Positions 8,885 to 17,523 of a stretch of 64,000 bases of DNA are shown here, piece by piece. Both the position numbers and the translations under genes were made by a program. Source of the DNA: Nitrososphaerota archaeon (GTDB lineage: Archaea; Thermoproteota; Nitrososphaeria; Nitrososphaerales; CADDZS01); contig JAJPHP010000054.1 of NCBI GenBank assembly GCA_021325255.1, positions 1 through 64,000 of the forward strand. The letters are read 5' to 3'. The stretch's first letter is position 1, and each line of letters opens with the position of its first letter. The notes beneath the pieces were generated by a model. It saw nothing but the letters and a program-made list of their open reading frames with translations, ran no database searches and was not told the DNA's origin.

Positions 8885-10066
8885 CTACGGACCGAATATG
8901 TTGGTGAAAGTCGTCTTGTAACTCGAGGCGTTTGTTACTATTGCGGGTCCGCCCAGGGCTATTCTCGGATAGTCTGGAACACTGAGCCCCTGAAATGCGA
9001 TGCTCAGCAGCGCTGGAAGGACTGGCGCCCTGCCGGATGCCAGTGTCGCAGACTGACCTGAGTAAGACTGGAACCACTCTACGACGAGCATCGCGGTGTA
9101 TGGATGCGAAGTTCCCTTCACAATGCCAAGAGCCCCTCCTTGAATAGGGATGGGGTTGAAAGGCCAAGTGAACCCGAGGTTTGTCGCGTTCCCTTTCCCG
9201 AGATAGTCACTTGCAAGATCTATTCCTATTGAGCACTGTCCGCTCTGTACGAAGGTGAATGTCTGGCTCGCGCTCTGCGTCAATGTCGGGCTATTCGCGG
9301 CGATCGCCTGGAGGTCGCTTGTCCATTGGCTCGATGACATGTTTGTGCTGTATCCTGCAAATACGTCGCCAGCGACATTGAGTACTGACGGATCATCAAT
9401 GCACAGCTTATTCTTCCACGTGGGGTTTGATAGATCGGTCCATGTCTTTGGTAGCGTCGAGTTGTCCTTGACCTGATCAGTGTTGAATATCAAACCGACC
9501 GGGTTTTGCGTGTAGAGGTGGTAGGCGCCGGCGGGGTCGATTTCACCCGGGGCGAATCCGTCAAACTGTTCCATCGAGTCGTTCCACGACATTATGCAGC
9601 CCTGGTTGTAGAGCCTTGATATCACGCTGAATGCAATGGTCACAACGTCTCCCTGCACGTTATGCGATTGACACTCTGAGGTTACCTTTGTAGTAAGGGT
9701 CGCTGGAGTTACACCTACAAAGTTGACACTCACCCAGGGAAAAGCTTGCTTCAGCCGTGGTGCGAAGTAAGTTGCCCAGTCGCCGGGGTCAAGGGTACTG
9801 TAGAAAGTAACCTGTCCGCCCTCTTGCTTTGAAAGCTGCTCTAGGGTGGTGAGCTGACTCGGGCCACCGCTCTGGGATGTTGAAGATTGAACTGTGGCCG
9901 TTTGCGTGGCTGTCGCCGTGGAGACAACTGTGGAAGTCACAGTGGTCCCAGACTTGGGCGCTACGACGTACGAGTACGCTGTAGCGGCAGCCAGGACCAG
10001 GACGAGTATTATCAAAACTGCAGTTAAAGCTGATACGGCATCATGAGAATTACGAAGTGATGACAT
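8885..10066 (-). CDS. Membrane-anchored ABC solute-binding protein (family 1 type)
   Basis: A 393-residue extracellular binding protein. Residues about 13-34 form one membrane helix (ALTAVLIILVLVLAAATAY), which anchors it outside the cell. A Thr/Ser-rich linker follows to about residue 75, as is typical for archaeal lipid- or helix-anchored receptors. The ligand domain has the order of iron/thiamine/polyamine-type receptors: VTFYSTLDPGDWATYFAPRLKQAF, a hinge, NPVGLIFNTDQV, WTDLSNPTWKNKLCIDDP, and GALGIVKGTSHPYTAMLVVEWF. The fused two-domain permease at 13159 is of the matching class, and no cognate ATPase is adjacent. Ligand unknown. Confidence 0.85.
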   Translation of the reverse strand: MSSLRNSHDAVSALTAVLIILVLVLAAATAYSYVVAPKSGTTVTSTVVSTATATQTATVQSSTSQSGGPSQLTTLEQLSKQEGGQVTFYSTLDPGDWATYFAPRLKQAFPWVSVNFVGVTPATLTTKVTSECQSHNVQGDVVTIAFSVISRLYNQGCIMSWNDSMEQFDGFAPGEIDPAGAYHLYTQNPVGLIFNTDQVKDNSTLPKTWTDLSNPTWKNKLCIDDPSVLNVAGDVFAGYSTNMSSSQWTSDLQAIAANSPTLTQSASQTFTFVQSGQCSIGIDLASDYLGKGNATNLGFTWPFNPIPIQGGALGIVKGTSHPYTAMLVVEWFQSYSGQSATLASGRAPVLPALLSIAFQGLSVPDYPRIALGGPAIVTNASSYKTTFTNIFGP

Positions 10067-10217
10067 TGCTCGGCCGCATGGGGTGGGATTATATTTCCCT
10101 TACTATGATAACCGCAGCCGAGTGCTTCGCGTAATAAGACCGTCCGCCGAGGGGCGTCTAAAGGTCTCAACCCGACGCAGTATCTCTTTTTTCCTGAATT
10201 CCGACTGAAGTTAGGCG

Positions 10218-11183
10218 TCACGGCACCGTCTTTGCTATGAGTTTCTCGGTCTTTACCTTCAGATGGATCAACGAGTTCGCCATGTTGTGGACAAGCACCC
10301 TGTGCTCCACGAGGACTTCCCTCACTTCGCTGTCCTCTGGCAGAGTTGAAATCAAGGACGCCAGCCTCGACATTGTTAGCTTATAGACCAGGATTGCCTT
10401 CTGCAGTTCCCTCCGCTTTGAGATTGCTTTAGACGCATCATTGAGGGCGGGCTTTTTGGCAAAATCCGGTTCGCTTGCCTCTGGCAACGACGAAGAAGAA
10501 CCCAATCCGCCGTTGACCAGTACCGCGGACCCCAGAATCGGTGGAGGTGGAACGCCGCTGCTCTTGAGCGCTTGAGTCAGTTTCCTAAATCCTCGCACAT
10601 CGAGGCGATGATTTGCCACCTCTTCGGAAACCTTGATCTGCAGCTGCTCGTCTTGCAGCGTGGCAATTTCCATGGCGATGCTCGCGTTTATGCGACGTCG
10701 CATGATCTCCTGCTTGACAACTTCGGGCAGTCTCAACAGGGAGAGCCTATGTGAGATGTACTCCTGACTCTTGCCTATCTTACTGGCAAGCTGAGTTTCA
10801 CTTCCCCTCCCGTAGGTGTCGATGTATCGCTTGAACGCTTCGGCTTCTTCGAGGGGATTCATTGTCTTCCGTTGTATGTTTTCAGTCAGCGCAACCTCTA
10901 GCGCGTCTCTGTCCCTCAGTTCTCTTACTATGCAGGGAACCCTCGTCCATCGAAGTCTCTTTATTGCCTCGAACCTGATCGCGCCCGCTACCACCTCGAA
11001 CCGATTTCCGACGGGTCGGACCACGATTGGATTGATGAGACCTCTTTCCTTAATTGATGAGACCATTCCATCAATCTCTTCGGTATAGCTCCGAAGGGGG
11101 AAACTGGGCGGGTCGATTAGCTTCGTTTCGATGACATCGGCCATGTCCATTATCTGATGATAATGCGCCGTGCAACTACCCAT
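10218..11183 (-). CDS. parB: ParB/Spo0J-like protein, solitary
   Basis: A 321-residue ParB-family protein. The N-terminal ParB/Srx CTP-binding domain (about 15-110) shows LIDPPSFPLRSYTEEIDGMV, INPIVVRPVGNRFEVVAGAI, RFEAIKRL (GxxR-type motif) and TENIQRKTMNPLEEAEAF. The helix-turn-helix follows (ASKIGKSQEYISHRLSLLRLP), then the KorB-like helical region (RRINASIAMEIATL). The C-terminus is a linker plus a charged helical tail. No ParA gene or clear parS site is nearby. Chromosome segregation is the family role; solitary archaeal ParB proteins are poorly characterised and some act as regulators. A TTAAAT box sits about 27 nt upstream of the ATG. Confidence 0.85.
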   Translation of the reverse strand: MGSCTAHYHQIMDMADVIETKLIDPPSFPLRSYTEEIDGMVSSIKERGLINPIVVRPVGNRFEVVAGAIRFEAIKRLRWTRVPCIVRELRDRDALEVALTENIQRKTMNPLEEAEAFKRYIDTYGRGSETQLASKIGKSQEYISHRLSLLRLPEVVKQEIMRRRINASIAMEIATLQDEQLQIKVSEEVANHRLDVRGFRKLTQALKSSGVPPPPILGSAVLVNGGLGSSSSLPEASEPDFAKKPALNDASKAISKRRELQKAILVYKLTMSRLASLISTLPEDSEVREVLVEHRVLVHNMANSLIHLKVKTEKLIAKTVP

Positions 11184-11207
11184 AACCGCAAGTGGAGGAT
11201 CGGGGTA

Positions 11208-11215
11208 GATTTAAG
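11208..11215 (-). promoter_or_regulatory. TATA-like box for the ParB-like gene
   Basis: On the minus strand CCTTAAAT lies 25-32 nt before ATG 11183, the distance expected for a leaderless archaeal transcript. Confidence 0.45.
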
Positions 11216-11409
11216 GCTGATTGGGAGAAACACGCTGCCCAAGCGGCGGTAGGAGATGGCTCTTCATCACTTCTAGATATTCGAGCACTTTGCCGACCAA
11301 GTTGCGATTTGCCTGAGCCCTGCTTTTTGAATGGCCCTCTGCCAGTGACCTCAGAATTCAGAAATATAGGACGCGACGCCGAGACCAGGAAGAAGAAGAG
11401 CTTCTGCGT

Positions 11410-12609
11410 ATGAAGGGTAAGGTTGCCATTGCGAGCTATGGAGACGCCTACCGTGAGCAGGGGGAGTACAAGACTCCGCTCGAGCTAATGGTCGAGGCAA
11501 TCCGGACCGCCCTCAACAAATGCAATCTCTCCAAGAACGACATCGACGGTCTCTTCACCGGGCCTCACCCGACCCAGGATCGAAGGCGGGCTTTCAGTTG
11601 CGTCCTCCAGCAGGAACTGATGATCGCGCCGAAGCTGAATTCGGAAATTACCCCGCACAACGCAGGACTCGCCGCGAGCATTCACTTCGCCGCGATGGCG
11701 ATTCTTTCTGGAGTTGTCGAGAATGTCGTCTGCGTTGCCGGCGAGTCATTTCTGACAGGATCGGGGGAAAAGGTCGGAGGGAATGCTTTCGCGGAAGGTG
11801 ATGTGTGGTTCGACCTTCCGTTCGGTTTGTACAATCCTTCCATGTATGCCCTAATCGCTCAAAGGTACATCTACGAGTACGGCACCAAACCAGAACAGGC
11901 AGCCAGATTTGCCGTCGAAAATAGAAAGTGGGCACTGACTCACCCGAAGGCTGCCGCCTTTGGGAGCGATCCCCTGACTGTCCAAGATGTCCTCATTTCG
12001 CCGATGTACGCTTCTCCCCTTCATCAACTTGACATCAGCATCCCAGCGAGGCCGCCCGGAACGGCCGGCGCGTTCATCGTAACTTCCGCTGAGAGGGCAA
12101 AGAAGTTGACAGAGAAACCAATTTACCTACTTGGAGCAGGTGAGAGATCTACCCACAACTACCTCACCGGCCGCCTTGGACCGAGTGACTCACCACCCGC
12201 CGAGTTGTGGAACACAATAACAACGTCAGGTGCGCGCGAGGCGTCGAGGGAAGCATATGCGATGGCAAACCTGCGACCACGAGACATCGACCTGGTCGAG
12301 CTCACAACGGTTAGTTCCTATGCCGGACTGATGAACCTAGAGGACTGCGGCTTTTGCGAGAAGGGCGAAGGCGGGAAATTTGTAGAAGCGGGCAACATCG
12401 ATTTCGACGGCGGCAGACTAGCTTGCAACACGAACGGCGGCCACCTGTCCTTTGGACTCGCCTCCGTGTCCGCCGATTTGGTTACGGAGGCGGTGAGGCA
12501 GCTGCGTGGCGAAGCTTTGGGCAAGCAGGTTCCCGATCCGCACTATGCGCTTGTACAGTCGCACGGTGGCGCGCAGGCTGCAAACGCTGTGCTCATACTC
12601 GGCAATTAG
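11410..12609 (+). CDS. Thiolase-like protein (SCP-x type) lacking the nucleophilic cysteine
   Basis: A 399-residue thiolase-superfamily protein of the SCP-x/lipid-transfer type. The thiolase fold is clear: GKVAIASYGDAYR, DIDGLFTG, VVCVAGESF, PRDIDLVELTT, and the C-terminal catalytic loop NTNGGHLSFGLAS with its histidine. At the position of the nucleophilic Cys (usual AGCASG) it reads HNAGLAASIH, with Leu at residue 87. It therefore should not do classic Cys-based thiolysis. A DUF35 Zn-ribbon/OB gene follows after 51 bp, the partner arrangement of HMG-CoA-synthase complexes and of thiolase-like aldolases such as Ltp2/ChsH2. A non-thiolase C-C lyase or ligase role is plausible. An AAATATAGG box at 11371 precedes ATG 11410. 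Confidence 0.75.
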   Translation: MKGKVAIASYGDAYREQGEYKTPLELMVEAIRTALNKCNLSKNDIDGLFTGPHPTQDRRRAFSCVLQQELMIAPKLNSEITPHNAGLAASIHFAAMAILSGVVENVVCVAGESFLTGSGEKVGGNAFAEGDVWFDLPFGLYNPSMYALIAQRYIYEYGTKPEQAARFAVENRKWALTHPKAAAFGSDPLTVQDVLISPMYASPLHQLDISIPARPPGTAGAFIVTSAERAKKLTEKPIYLLGAGERSTHNYLTGRLGPSDSPPAELWNTITTSGAREASREAYAMANLRPRDIDLVELTTVSSYAGLMNLEDCGFCEKGEGGKFVEAGNIDFDGGRLACNTNGGHLSFGLASVSADLVTEAVRQLRGEALGKQVPDPHYALVQSHGGAQAANAVLILGN

Positions 12610-12660
12610 GAGTAATCTGATTGGTTTCAAATAAGGAAAAAATGTGGTGCGATTCGAGCG

Positions 12661-13107
12661 TTGTCTGATCCAGAATTTGGCGCAATCATGACGATAGGCG
12701 GGAAGTACTACAGCAGGTATCACCCAAACAGAGACATCAAGACCTACTGGGCCGCAGCCGAAAGGCACGAGCTTGTTGTCAGAAAGTGTGGGCAGTGCGG
12801 GATATACATCCATCCTTCGCGGTTGAGCTGCCCTAAGTGTCTTTCAACCGGACTCGAGTGGCACAAATCTCTCGGCGAGGGCTCTGTATACTCTTTCTCC
12901 GTGATTCACCACGCATACATCCCAGAGCTCAAAGACAAAGTTCCGTACATCCTAGTCCTTGTAATGCTTGATGAGGGCGTGCTCTTTTACAGTATTCTTG
13001 CAAAATGTGATGCGGGAAATGTCAAGATAGGGATGCGGGTGAAGGCAATTTACGATGATGACAACTTGCTTGGGATAACGCTGCCCAAGTTCGTGCCGGT
13101 GATGTAG
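12661..13107 (+). CDS. DUF35 Zn-ribbon/OB-fold protein, partner of the thiolase-like enzyme
   Basis: A 148-residue acyl-CoA-associated OB-fold protein. The N-terminal helix (DIKTYWAAAERHELVVRKC) leads into a rubredoxin-like zinc ribbon, CGQCG at about 40-44 and CPKC at about 55-58. The OB domain follows (GEGSVYSFSVIHHAY, IGMRVKAIYD). These proteins are obligate partners of thiolase-like enzymes, which agrees with the gene 51 bp upstream. The TTG at 12661 is favoured: a CAAATAAGG box at 12628 puts the transcript start within a few bases. An internal ATG at 12688 is an alternative that would trim nine residues. Confidence 0.85.
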   Translation: MSDPEFGAIMTIGGKYYSRYHPNRDIKTYWAAAERHELVVRKCGQCGIYIHPSRLSCPKCLSTGLEWHKSLGEGSVYSFSVIHHAYIPELKDKVPYILVLVMLDEGVLFYSILAKCDAGNVKIGMRVKAIYDDDNLLGITLPKFVPVM

Positions 13108-13158
13108 GAACAAGGCTTATTGCTAGCGTACTGAAGTGGAAGCTCAAGTCAATCTTCG

Positions 13159-14817
13159 ATGGCGACAAGGATTCCGGCATCAATTGCCGTTGCGGTGACA
13201 GTACTCTTTGTCCTGCCCATCTTCTACCTCGCAACTGCCACCAGCCCCGCAAAAATCATTGCTGCAGCGCAGGAACATTTTACCATCACAGCAACACTAA
13301 ACTCGATAACTTATGCAGCACTATCTGCCGGCATCGGGGTTTTGCTCGGGGCGTTCTACTCATGGCTTGTGGATAGGACTAATGTCCCGGGAAGATCAGC
13401 GCTTCGCATTCTTATCCTCCTGCCTCTTGGAATTCCACAGTTCATCAAAGGGCTTGCTTGGATTTTCCTTCTCAGCCCGAGAATAGGAATCATAAACGTC
13501 GCCTTCATGAGCGAGTTCGGCACGCAGGTCCCCCTTTTCAACATCTTTTCCTTGGGTGGAATGGTGCTCGTGTCCAGTTTTGGAACGGTATCGCTGAGCT
13601 ATCTCATAGTCTCAGCCGCTCTAAAGGGGATCGATCCATCGCTAGAGGAGAGCTCTCAAGCGACAGGCATGGGGACAATTGGAACTTTCTTTCGAGTCGT
13701 GCTCCCACTGCTTAGGCCCGCACTTCTAGCAGCTTTCCTATTGAACTTTCTAGGGGTACTTTCACTCTTTGATATTGCGTTCATAATCGGAATCCCTGCC
13801 AAGATTCTCACATTGATAGTCTACGTGTACACGTCTGTAAACTCGACGATCCCAGATTATTCTTTGGGGGCGAGTCTAAGCTTCATCTATCTTGCGATTA
13901 CGGTTGGGCTCGCCCTGTTCTACATGTATACGACGAGAAGGTCATTCAGATTTAGGACGGTAGGAGGTAGGGAAGGAAACATGAAGATAATTGATCTGGG
14001 GAAGTGGCGCTACGCTGGGCTCGCAGTCTGCCTAGCCGTACTGACGCTATCCTTCTTCCTTCTCGCGGCGATCATCTTTCTGGTGTCGCTGACACATTCG
14101 TACAATGGACAATTTACATCGTTCCTGAGGCCGACCTTTGCCAACTATCAGGCTATCTACCTTGACAGCAACTTTTGGTCTGCTCTGGAGACGAGTTTCA
14201 TCATATCGTTCAGCACGGCCCTGATAACAATGTTCCTCGCGACTATGTTTGCTTACGCGATAATCAGAAGTCGGGGATTCAGGTCAAGAGTTTTCGATTT
14301 CATGGGATTCGTTCCAACCGCATTCCCGGGCGTCGTATACGATCTTGGGCTTCTCTGGATGTTCATCGGGCTTCCGGTGGTCAACCACCTTTACGGCACA
14401 ATATGGCCAATAATACTCGCTCTGGTAGCCATATGGATTGCAAGGCCGATACGAATCATTACGAGTCGAATGATACAGATATCCGAGGATCTTGAGAGCG
14501 CGGCGTCCGTAACAGGAGACCTATGGATTAACGTTTACAGAAAGGTAGTCCTACCTCTTCTTGCACTCTCCCTTTTCAACAGTTTTGTTTACGTCTTCAT
14601 TGACAGTTTCAGGGAGTTAGGCGCGGTCACTTTGCTTAGTACAGGGCAGGCGTACCCGCTCACAATTTACATTCAGCAGCTTTACTCAAACAATGCAGCT
14701 TCTTTAGGGCAGATAGCCGCGATCTCTACGGTAATGACCGCGATCATGGTTTCTTTCCTTGCCGTCGCGCTTCTGATACTCAAGCGGCGAGGAACGTGGG
14801 TCAGCGAATCAATCTAG
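13159..14817 (+). CDS. ABC transporter permease with two fused permease domains (FbpB/ThiP type)
   Basis: A 552-residue polytopic membrane protein made of two binding-protein-dependent transport permease domains in tandem, about 12 helices in total. Each half carries the EAA-like cytoplasmic loop: GIDPSLEESSQATGMGTIGTF in the first half (about 155-175) and ISEDLESAASVTGDLWINVY in the second (about 440-460). This layout is that of iron(III), thiamine and polyamine-type importers. The binding protein at 8885-10066 belongs to the same class and is the likely partner, although four genes and both strands lie between them. The ATPase would be supplied from elsewhere; the one at 17978 is of another type. 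Confidence 0.85.
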   Translation: MATRIPASIAVAVTVLFVLPIFYLATATSPAKIIAAAQEHFTITATLNSITYAALSAGIGVLLGAFYSWLVDRTNVPGRSALRILILLPLGIPQFIKGLAWIFLLSPRIGIINVAFMSEFGTQVPLFNIFSLGGMVLVSSFGTVSLSYLIVSAALKGIDPSLEESSQATGMGTIGTFFRVVLPLLRPALLAAFLLNFLGVLSLFDIAFIIGIPAKILTLIVYVYTSVNSTIPDYSLGASLSFIYLAITVGLALFYMYTTRRSFRFRTVGGREGNMKIIDLGKWRYAGLAVCLAVLTLSFFLLAAIIFLVSLTHSYNGQFTSFLRPTFANYQAIYLDSNFWSALETSFIISFSTALITMFLATMFAYAIIRSRGFRSRVFDFMGFVPTAFPGVVYDLGLLWMFIGLPVVNHLYGTIWPIILALVAIWIARPIRIITSRMIQISEDLESAASVTGDLWINVYRKVVLPLLALSLFNSFVYVFIDSFRELGAVTLLSTGQAYPLTIYIQQLYSNNAASLGQIAAISTVMTAIMVSFLAVALLILKRRGTWVSESI

Positions 14818-14838
14818 GCAGGGAAGGTATTTGAGTAG

Positions 14839-15870
14839 CTAGCGTGGAATGTCGATACCCTCACCGTTCTGCACGGCCAATTCGTATACGCGCTCGGCTA
14901 TAGCCATCTGATCTAGCGCGACTCCGCCAGAGAGAAATAATGTATTGTCGCTGTCGGAAGTTCTGCATCTAACTTTGCCAGAAATAACTTCGCCCAGGTC
15001 TGCAAATATCTTTTCGGGGCCAAAGAGGCGTTGCTTCATCGGAATCAAAAGGTTGCCATTTTCATCGAGGGCCTGTTCTCTTGATTCGACAACGACCTTC
15101 GAGCGCAACACGGTTTCGGTGTCTACCTCTCTAGTTGTGGGCGTATGGGCGCCTATTACGCTCACGTGAGCTCCCTCGCTCAACCACGAGTGCTCGAAAA
15201 CCGGGACCTTGGAGGTCGAGCAGGTGACCACGATGTCCGCATCGCTTACGCAGCTCCTGGCACTGTCAGCAGCTAGAACCTCAATTGCCAACTCATCTGA
15301 CATTTCTTTGGCAAACAGTTCCCTGTGTTCCTGTGTCGGACTATAAACCCTGACTATCGAGATTTTCCTTGATTCAGAGAGGCCCAATAATTGGGTTCTT
15401 GCTTGACGCCCCGTCCCGATAATCCCGACTTTTTTTGCATTCTCGCGGGCCAGATATTTTGAGGCAAGGGCCGCCGTCGCTCCTGTTCGGAGCCACTTCA
15501 GGTGCAAGGATTGTATTAGTGCCCGCAATTGCCCAGTCGTGGCGTCGTAGAGAATTGTTGTAGATGGGTTCGTCCCCTTTTTCCCAAAGCCCGCTGAGTA
15601 GGAGAACGTACCCATGTATCCAGAGCCAATCACAGCCGCGGCACCAATTTTCAATGAATGGGTCGAGTCAAGCCAGAGATCTATCCGGGGAGTCAGAACG
15701 GCTTTGCCCTCTCCAAAGTTTCTGTAAGCCCCCTCTGAAGCTTGAATGCAATCCCTCATTGTAAGGAGCTTCTTGACAATTTCTTCTTTGAGATAGAGAA
15801 CCAAGTGATATAATCCCGAATGCCTAGCTTGGAGGCTGCAAGTCAGCCACCTATTAATTCCTTCTAGCAA
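14839..15870 (-). CDS. Ornithine cyclodeaminase/mu-crystallin family protein, second copy
   Basis: A 343-residue paralogue of the protein at 6460-7425. It has the same landmarks: SEGAYRNFGEGKAVLTPR, LKIGAAAVIGSGYMG, WLRTGATAALASKYLA, the Rossmann motif VGIIGTGRQARTQLL and VIGAHTPTTREVDTETV. The first about 20 residues have no counterpart in the paralogue, so the true start may be an internal codon near LVLYLKEEIVKKLLTM. It is convergent with the permease gene (21 bp apart). Two OCD genes flanking one transport block suggest both act on related amino-acid substrates. Confidence 0.8.
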   Translation of the reverse strand: MLEGINRWLTCSLQARHSGLYHLVLYLKEEIVKKLLTMRDCIQASEGAYRNFGEGKAVLTPRIDLWLDSTHSLKIGAAAVIGSGYMGTFSYSAGFGKKGTNPSTTILYDATTGQLRALIQSLHLKWLRTGATAALASKYLARENAKKVGIIGTGRQARTQLLGLSESRKISIVRVYSPTQEHRELFAKEMSDELAIEVLAADSARSCVSDADIVVTCSTSKVPVFEHSWLSEGAHVSVIGAHTPTTREVDTETVLRSKVVVESREQALDENGNLLIPMKQRLFGPEKIFADLGEVISGKVRCRTSDSDNTLFLSGGVALDQMAIAERVYELAVQNGEGIDIPR

Positions 15871-16235
15871 GTGACGTGGGAAGCATGTTTAGCTTGCTTG
15901 TCCGTTTCGCAATGCTTCGAAAAGGAGGGATATAGGAATGCCAAGCAACGAGAGTGTGCAACGCCGGCGCACATATCTTTCCATGCAAGGCGGCCCTCGG
16001 ATTCAGATGATTAGAACGCAGATCCGAAAAGTGGAGTCGGCCGATGGCACTCGCATTGACAGCCTGCTGCGGGGACTCTACACTGTCCGTGTTTGTATTC
16101 AAAACAGCTTCTGCTTCTCTTGAGGAACGGATCTCGAGAAGAAAGTAGGGGCATGTTCTTAGTTCAAACCAAAGTGCGTACAACTCCGCAGGGATATTTC
16201 TCTGTTACGCCTGTGGGGTAGAGGCCTCGTGCCAA
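15871..16235. other. Intergenic region upstream of the insertion sequence
   Basis: No convincing gene. A 25-base stretch at 16006-16030 is repeated with three transition differences at 395-419. In both places it begins with a possible ATG ATT AGA start, so it may be a remnant of a duplicated gene start. The rest shows no clear feature. Confidence 0.35.
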
Positions 16236-16250
16236 TGCCCTGTTACCTTA
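16236..16250 (+). repeat. Left terminal inverted repeat of the IS
   Basis: TGCCCTGTTACCTTA, exact reverse complement of 17053-17067. Confidence 0.75.
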
Positions 16251-16391
16251 ACGCTATTTCTCATGGTGCACCTCTGAATCTGACAACGGACTTGCTTTGC
16301 GGCTAATTCCCAAACTCGTTGAACAGTCGGCCTATAATTTTATCGCAAGGCCTTTAGCTTTGATTTTCATCCAGTTCAATTTTGACGTATC

Positions 16392-17060
16392 ATGTTCAAA
16401 AGAGATAGAACGCCAATCTCAATAGTATTCTTTTCCGTGTACCTTGTTTTCCTCGGTCTCTCATTTAGAGGAGCTTCCAAAGTGATCAAGCCCTTCATAG
16501 ATAGAAGCCACAAATCAGTCTGGGAGTGGTGGCAGCAGTTCGGAAGAGACAAGAAATTCCAGAACGCGTTCAGGCTTCACAAGGAAAGAGTAAAGCTCTT
16601 TCTGATGGACGAAACGTGTGTGAAGATAATTGGAAAACAGGCTTATTTGTTCGTGCTGTACGAGCCTTTCGCGGACAGAATCCTCGGACTGCACTTCGCT
16701 TGGAATGCAAACTCGATAGTTGTTGACCTCTTCATGAAAGACATGATCAAAAAATATGGAAAGCACTCTCTGTGGACAGACGGCGCAACTTGCTACGCTC
16801 TAGCATGCGAATCGATGAAGCTGGATCATCATGTCTATCCTCATGGCGGATGAATGTGGGAGAAGATGGAAAGACAGATTCAAAGGCTCAAAGACAGAAC
16901 AGAGAGCTTCGACGACCTTTTCCCATGCAGAAACGAGGGAATGAAATGCAGACTGCAACACGTGAAGAATTGGATCAACGTTTTCTTCCTCCACCACCAG
17001 CCAGACTACATCACATTCTCAGAGGATGTCCAGAAAAATCTGGGAGCTGGCCTAAGGTAA
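16392..17060 (+). pseudogene. DDE transposase interrupted by one in-frame TGA
   Basis: A single frame encodes an archaeal IS6-like DDE transposase. An N-terminal HTH region (GASKVIKPFIDRSHKSVWEW) is followed by the first acid in LFLMDETCVKI, the second in LWTDGATCYA, and the third in MERQIQRLKDR. The tail FDDLFPCR...LQHVKNWINVF is typical of the family. The TGA at 16851-16853 interrupts the chain just before the catalytic Glu segment. No frameshift is present. A single base change (for example TGG or CGA to TGA) accounts for it, so inactivation looks recent. Confidence 0.75.
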
Positions 17061-17067
17061 CAGGGCA
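17053..17067 (-). repeat. Right terminal inverted repeat of the IS
   Basis: TAAGGTAACAGGGCA, exact reverse complement of 16236-16250. Confidence 0.75.
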
Positions 17068-17523
17068 GCTATAGCCGAGGATAACAAGATAGGATAATCT
17101 CACGTGTGCGGCAGGCAATCCGGCTATCCTTGTGGCCAAATTTCTTGTTTGTCAGACGGCAAGAGAAACGCCGCGAATTATTCCCAACCTCCACTTGTCT
17201 TGGACATTATCATCGCAGTCTGCCATCGTACGTAACCCATATGTAATGAGTTTAAGTAGTAAAATCCGAGCATCTTTTTCACACAGGCGCTTTTTTTCCA
17301 TCGCATCTTCAACCTAGTTGAAGTGGCGCAATTCTTGTAGCTTCGACAATGAAAAATAACAAATTCTTTAGGTGTTAGTATACAAGGAAAATACCGTCAA
17401 GTCGGGCTCTCGATGGTACTCTATTGCCATTTACAATATCAATGGATTCGCTCTCAGATCAACCTTGGGATGACAAATTCAGGGTAAAGTAAATACGTCA
17501 TCCAAACACAACCTAGATCTTAC
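17068..17523. other. Intergenic region downstream of the IS
   Basis: AT-rich sequence without a convincing gene. It contains several T runs (for example CTTTTTTTCC near 17291) that could stop transcription coming out of the IS. Confidence 0.4.

Larger units (their letters stand above)
16236..17067 (+). mobile_element. Insertion sequence, about 832 bp, with 15-bp perfect terminal inverted repeats
   Basis: The ends are TGCCCTGTTACCTTA at 16236-16250 and its exact reverse complement at 17053-17067. The element encloses a single DDE transposase gene. The flanking 8-mers (CGTGCCAA and GCTATAGC) do not match, so no target duplication survives. The size and the one-gene layout fit a small archaeal IS related to the IS6 group. 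The transposase is interrupted by a stop codon, so this copy is probably dead unless read through or complemented. Confidence 0.75.

Noticed and set aside
11192..11413. 73-codon frame upstream of the thiolase-like gene
   Set aside because: It covers the divergent promoters of the ParB-like and thiolase-like genes, including both TATA-like boxes, and has no protein-like pattern.
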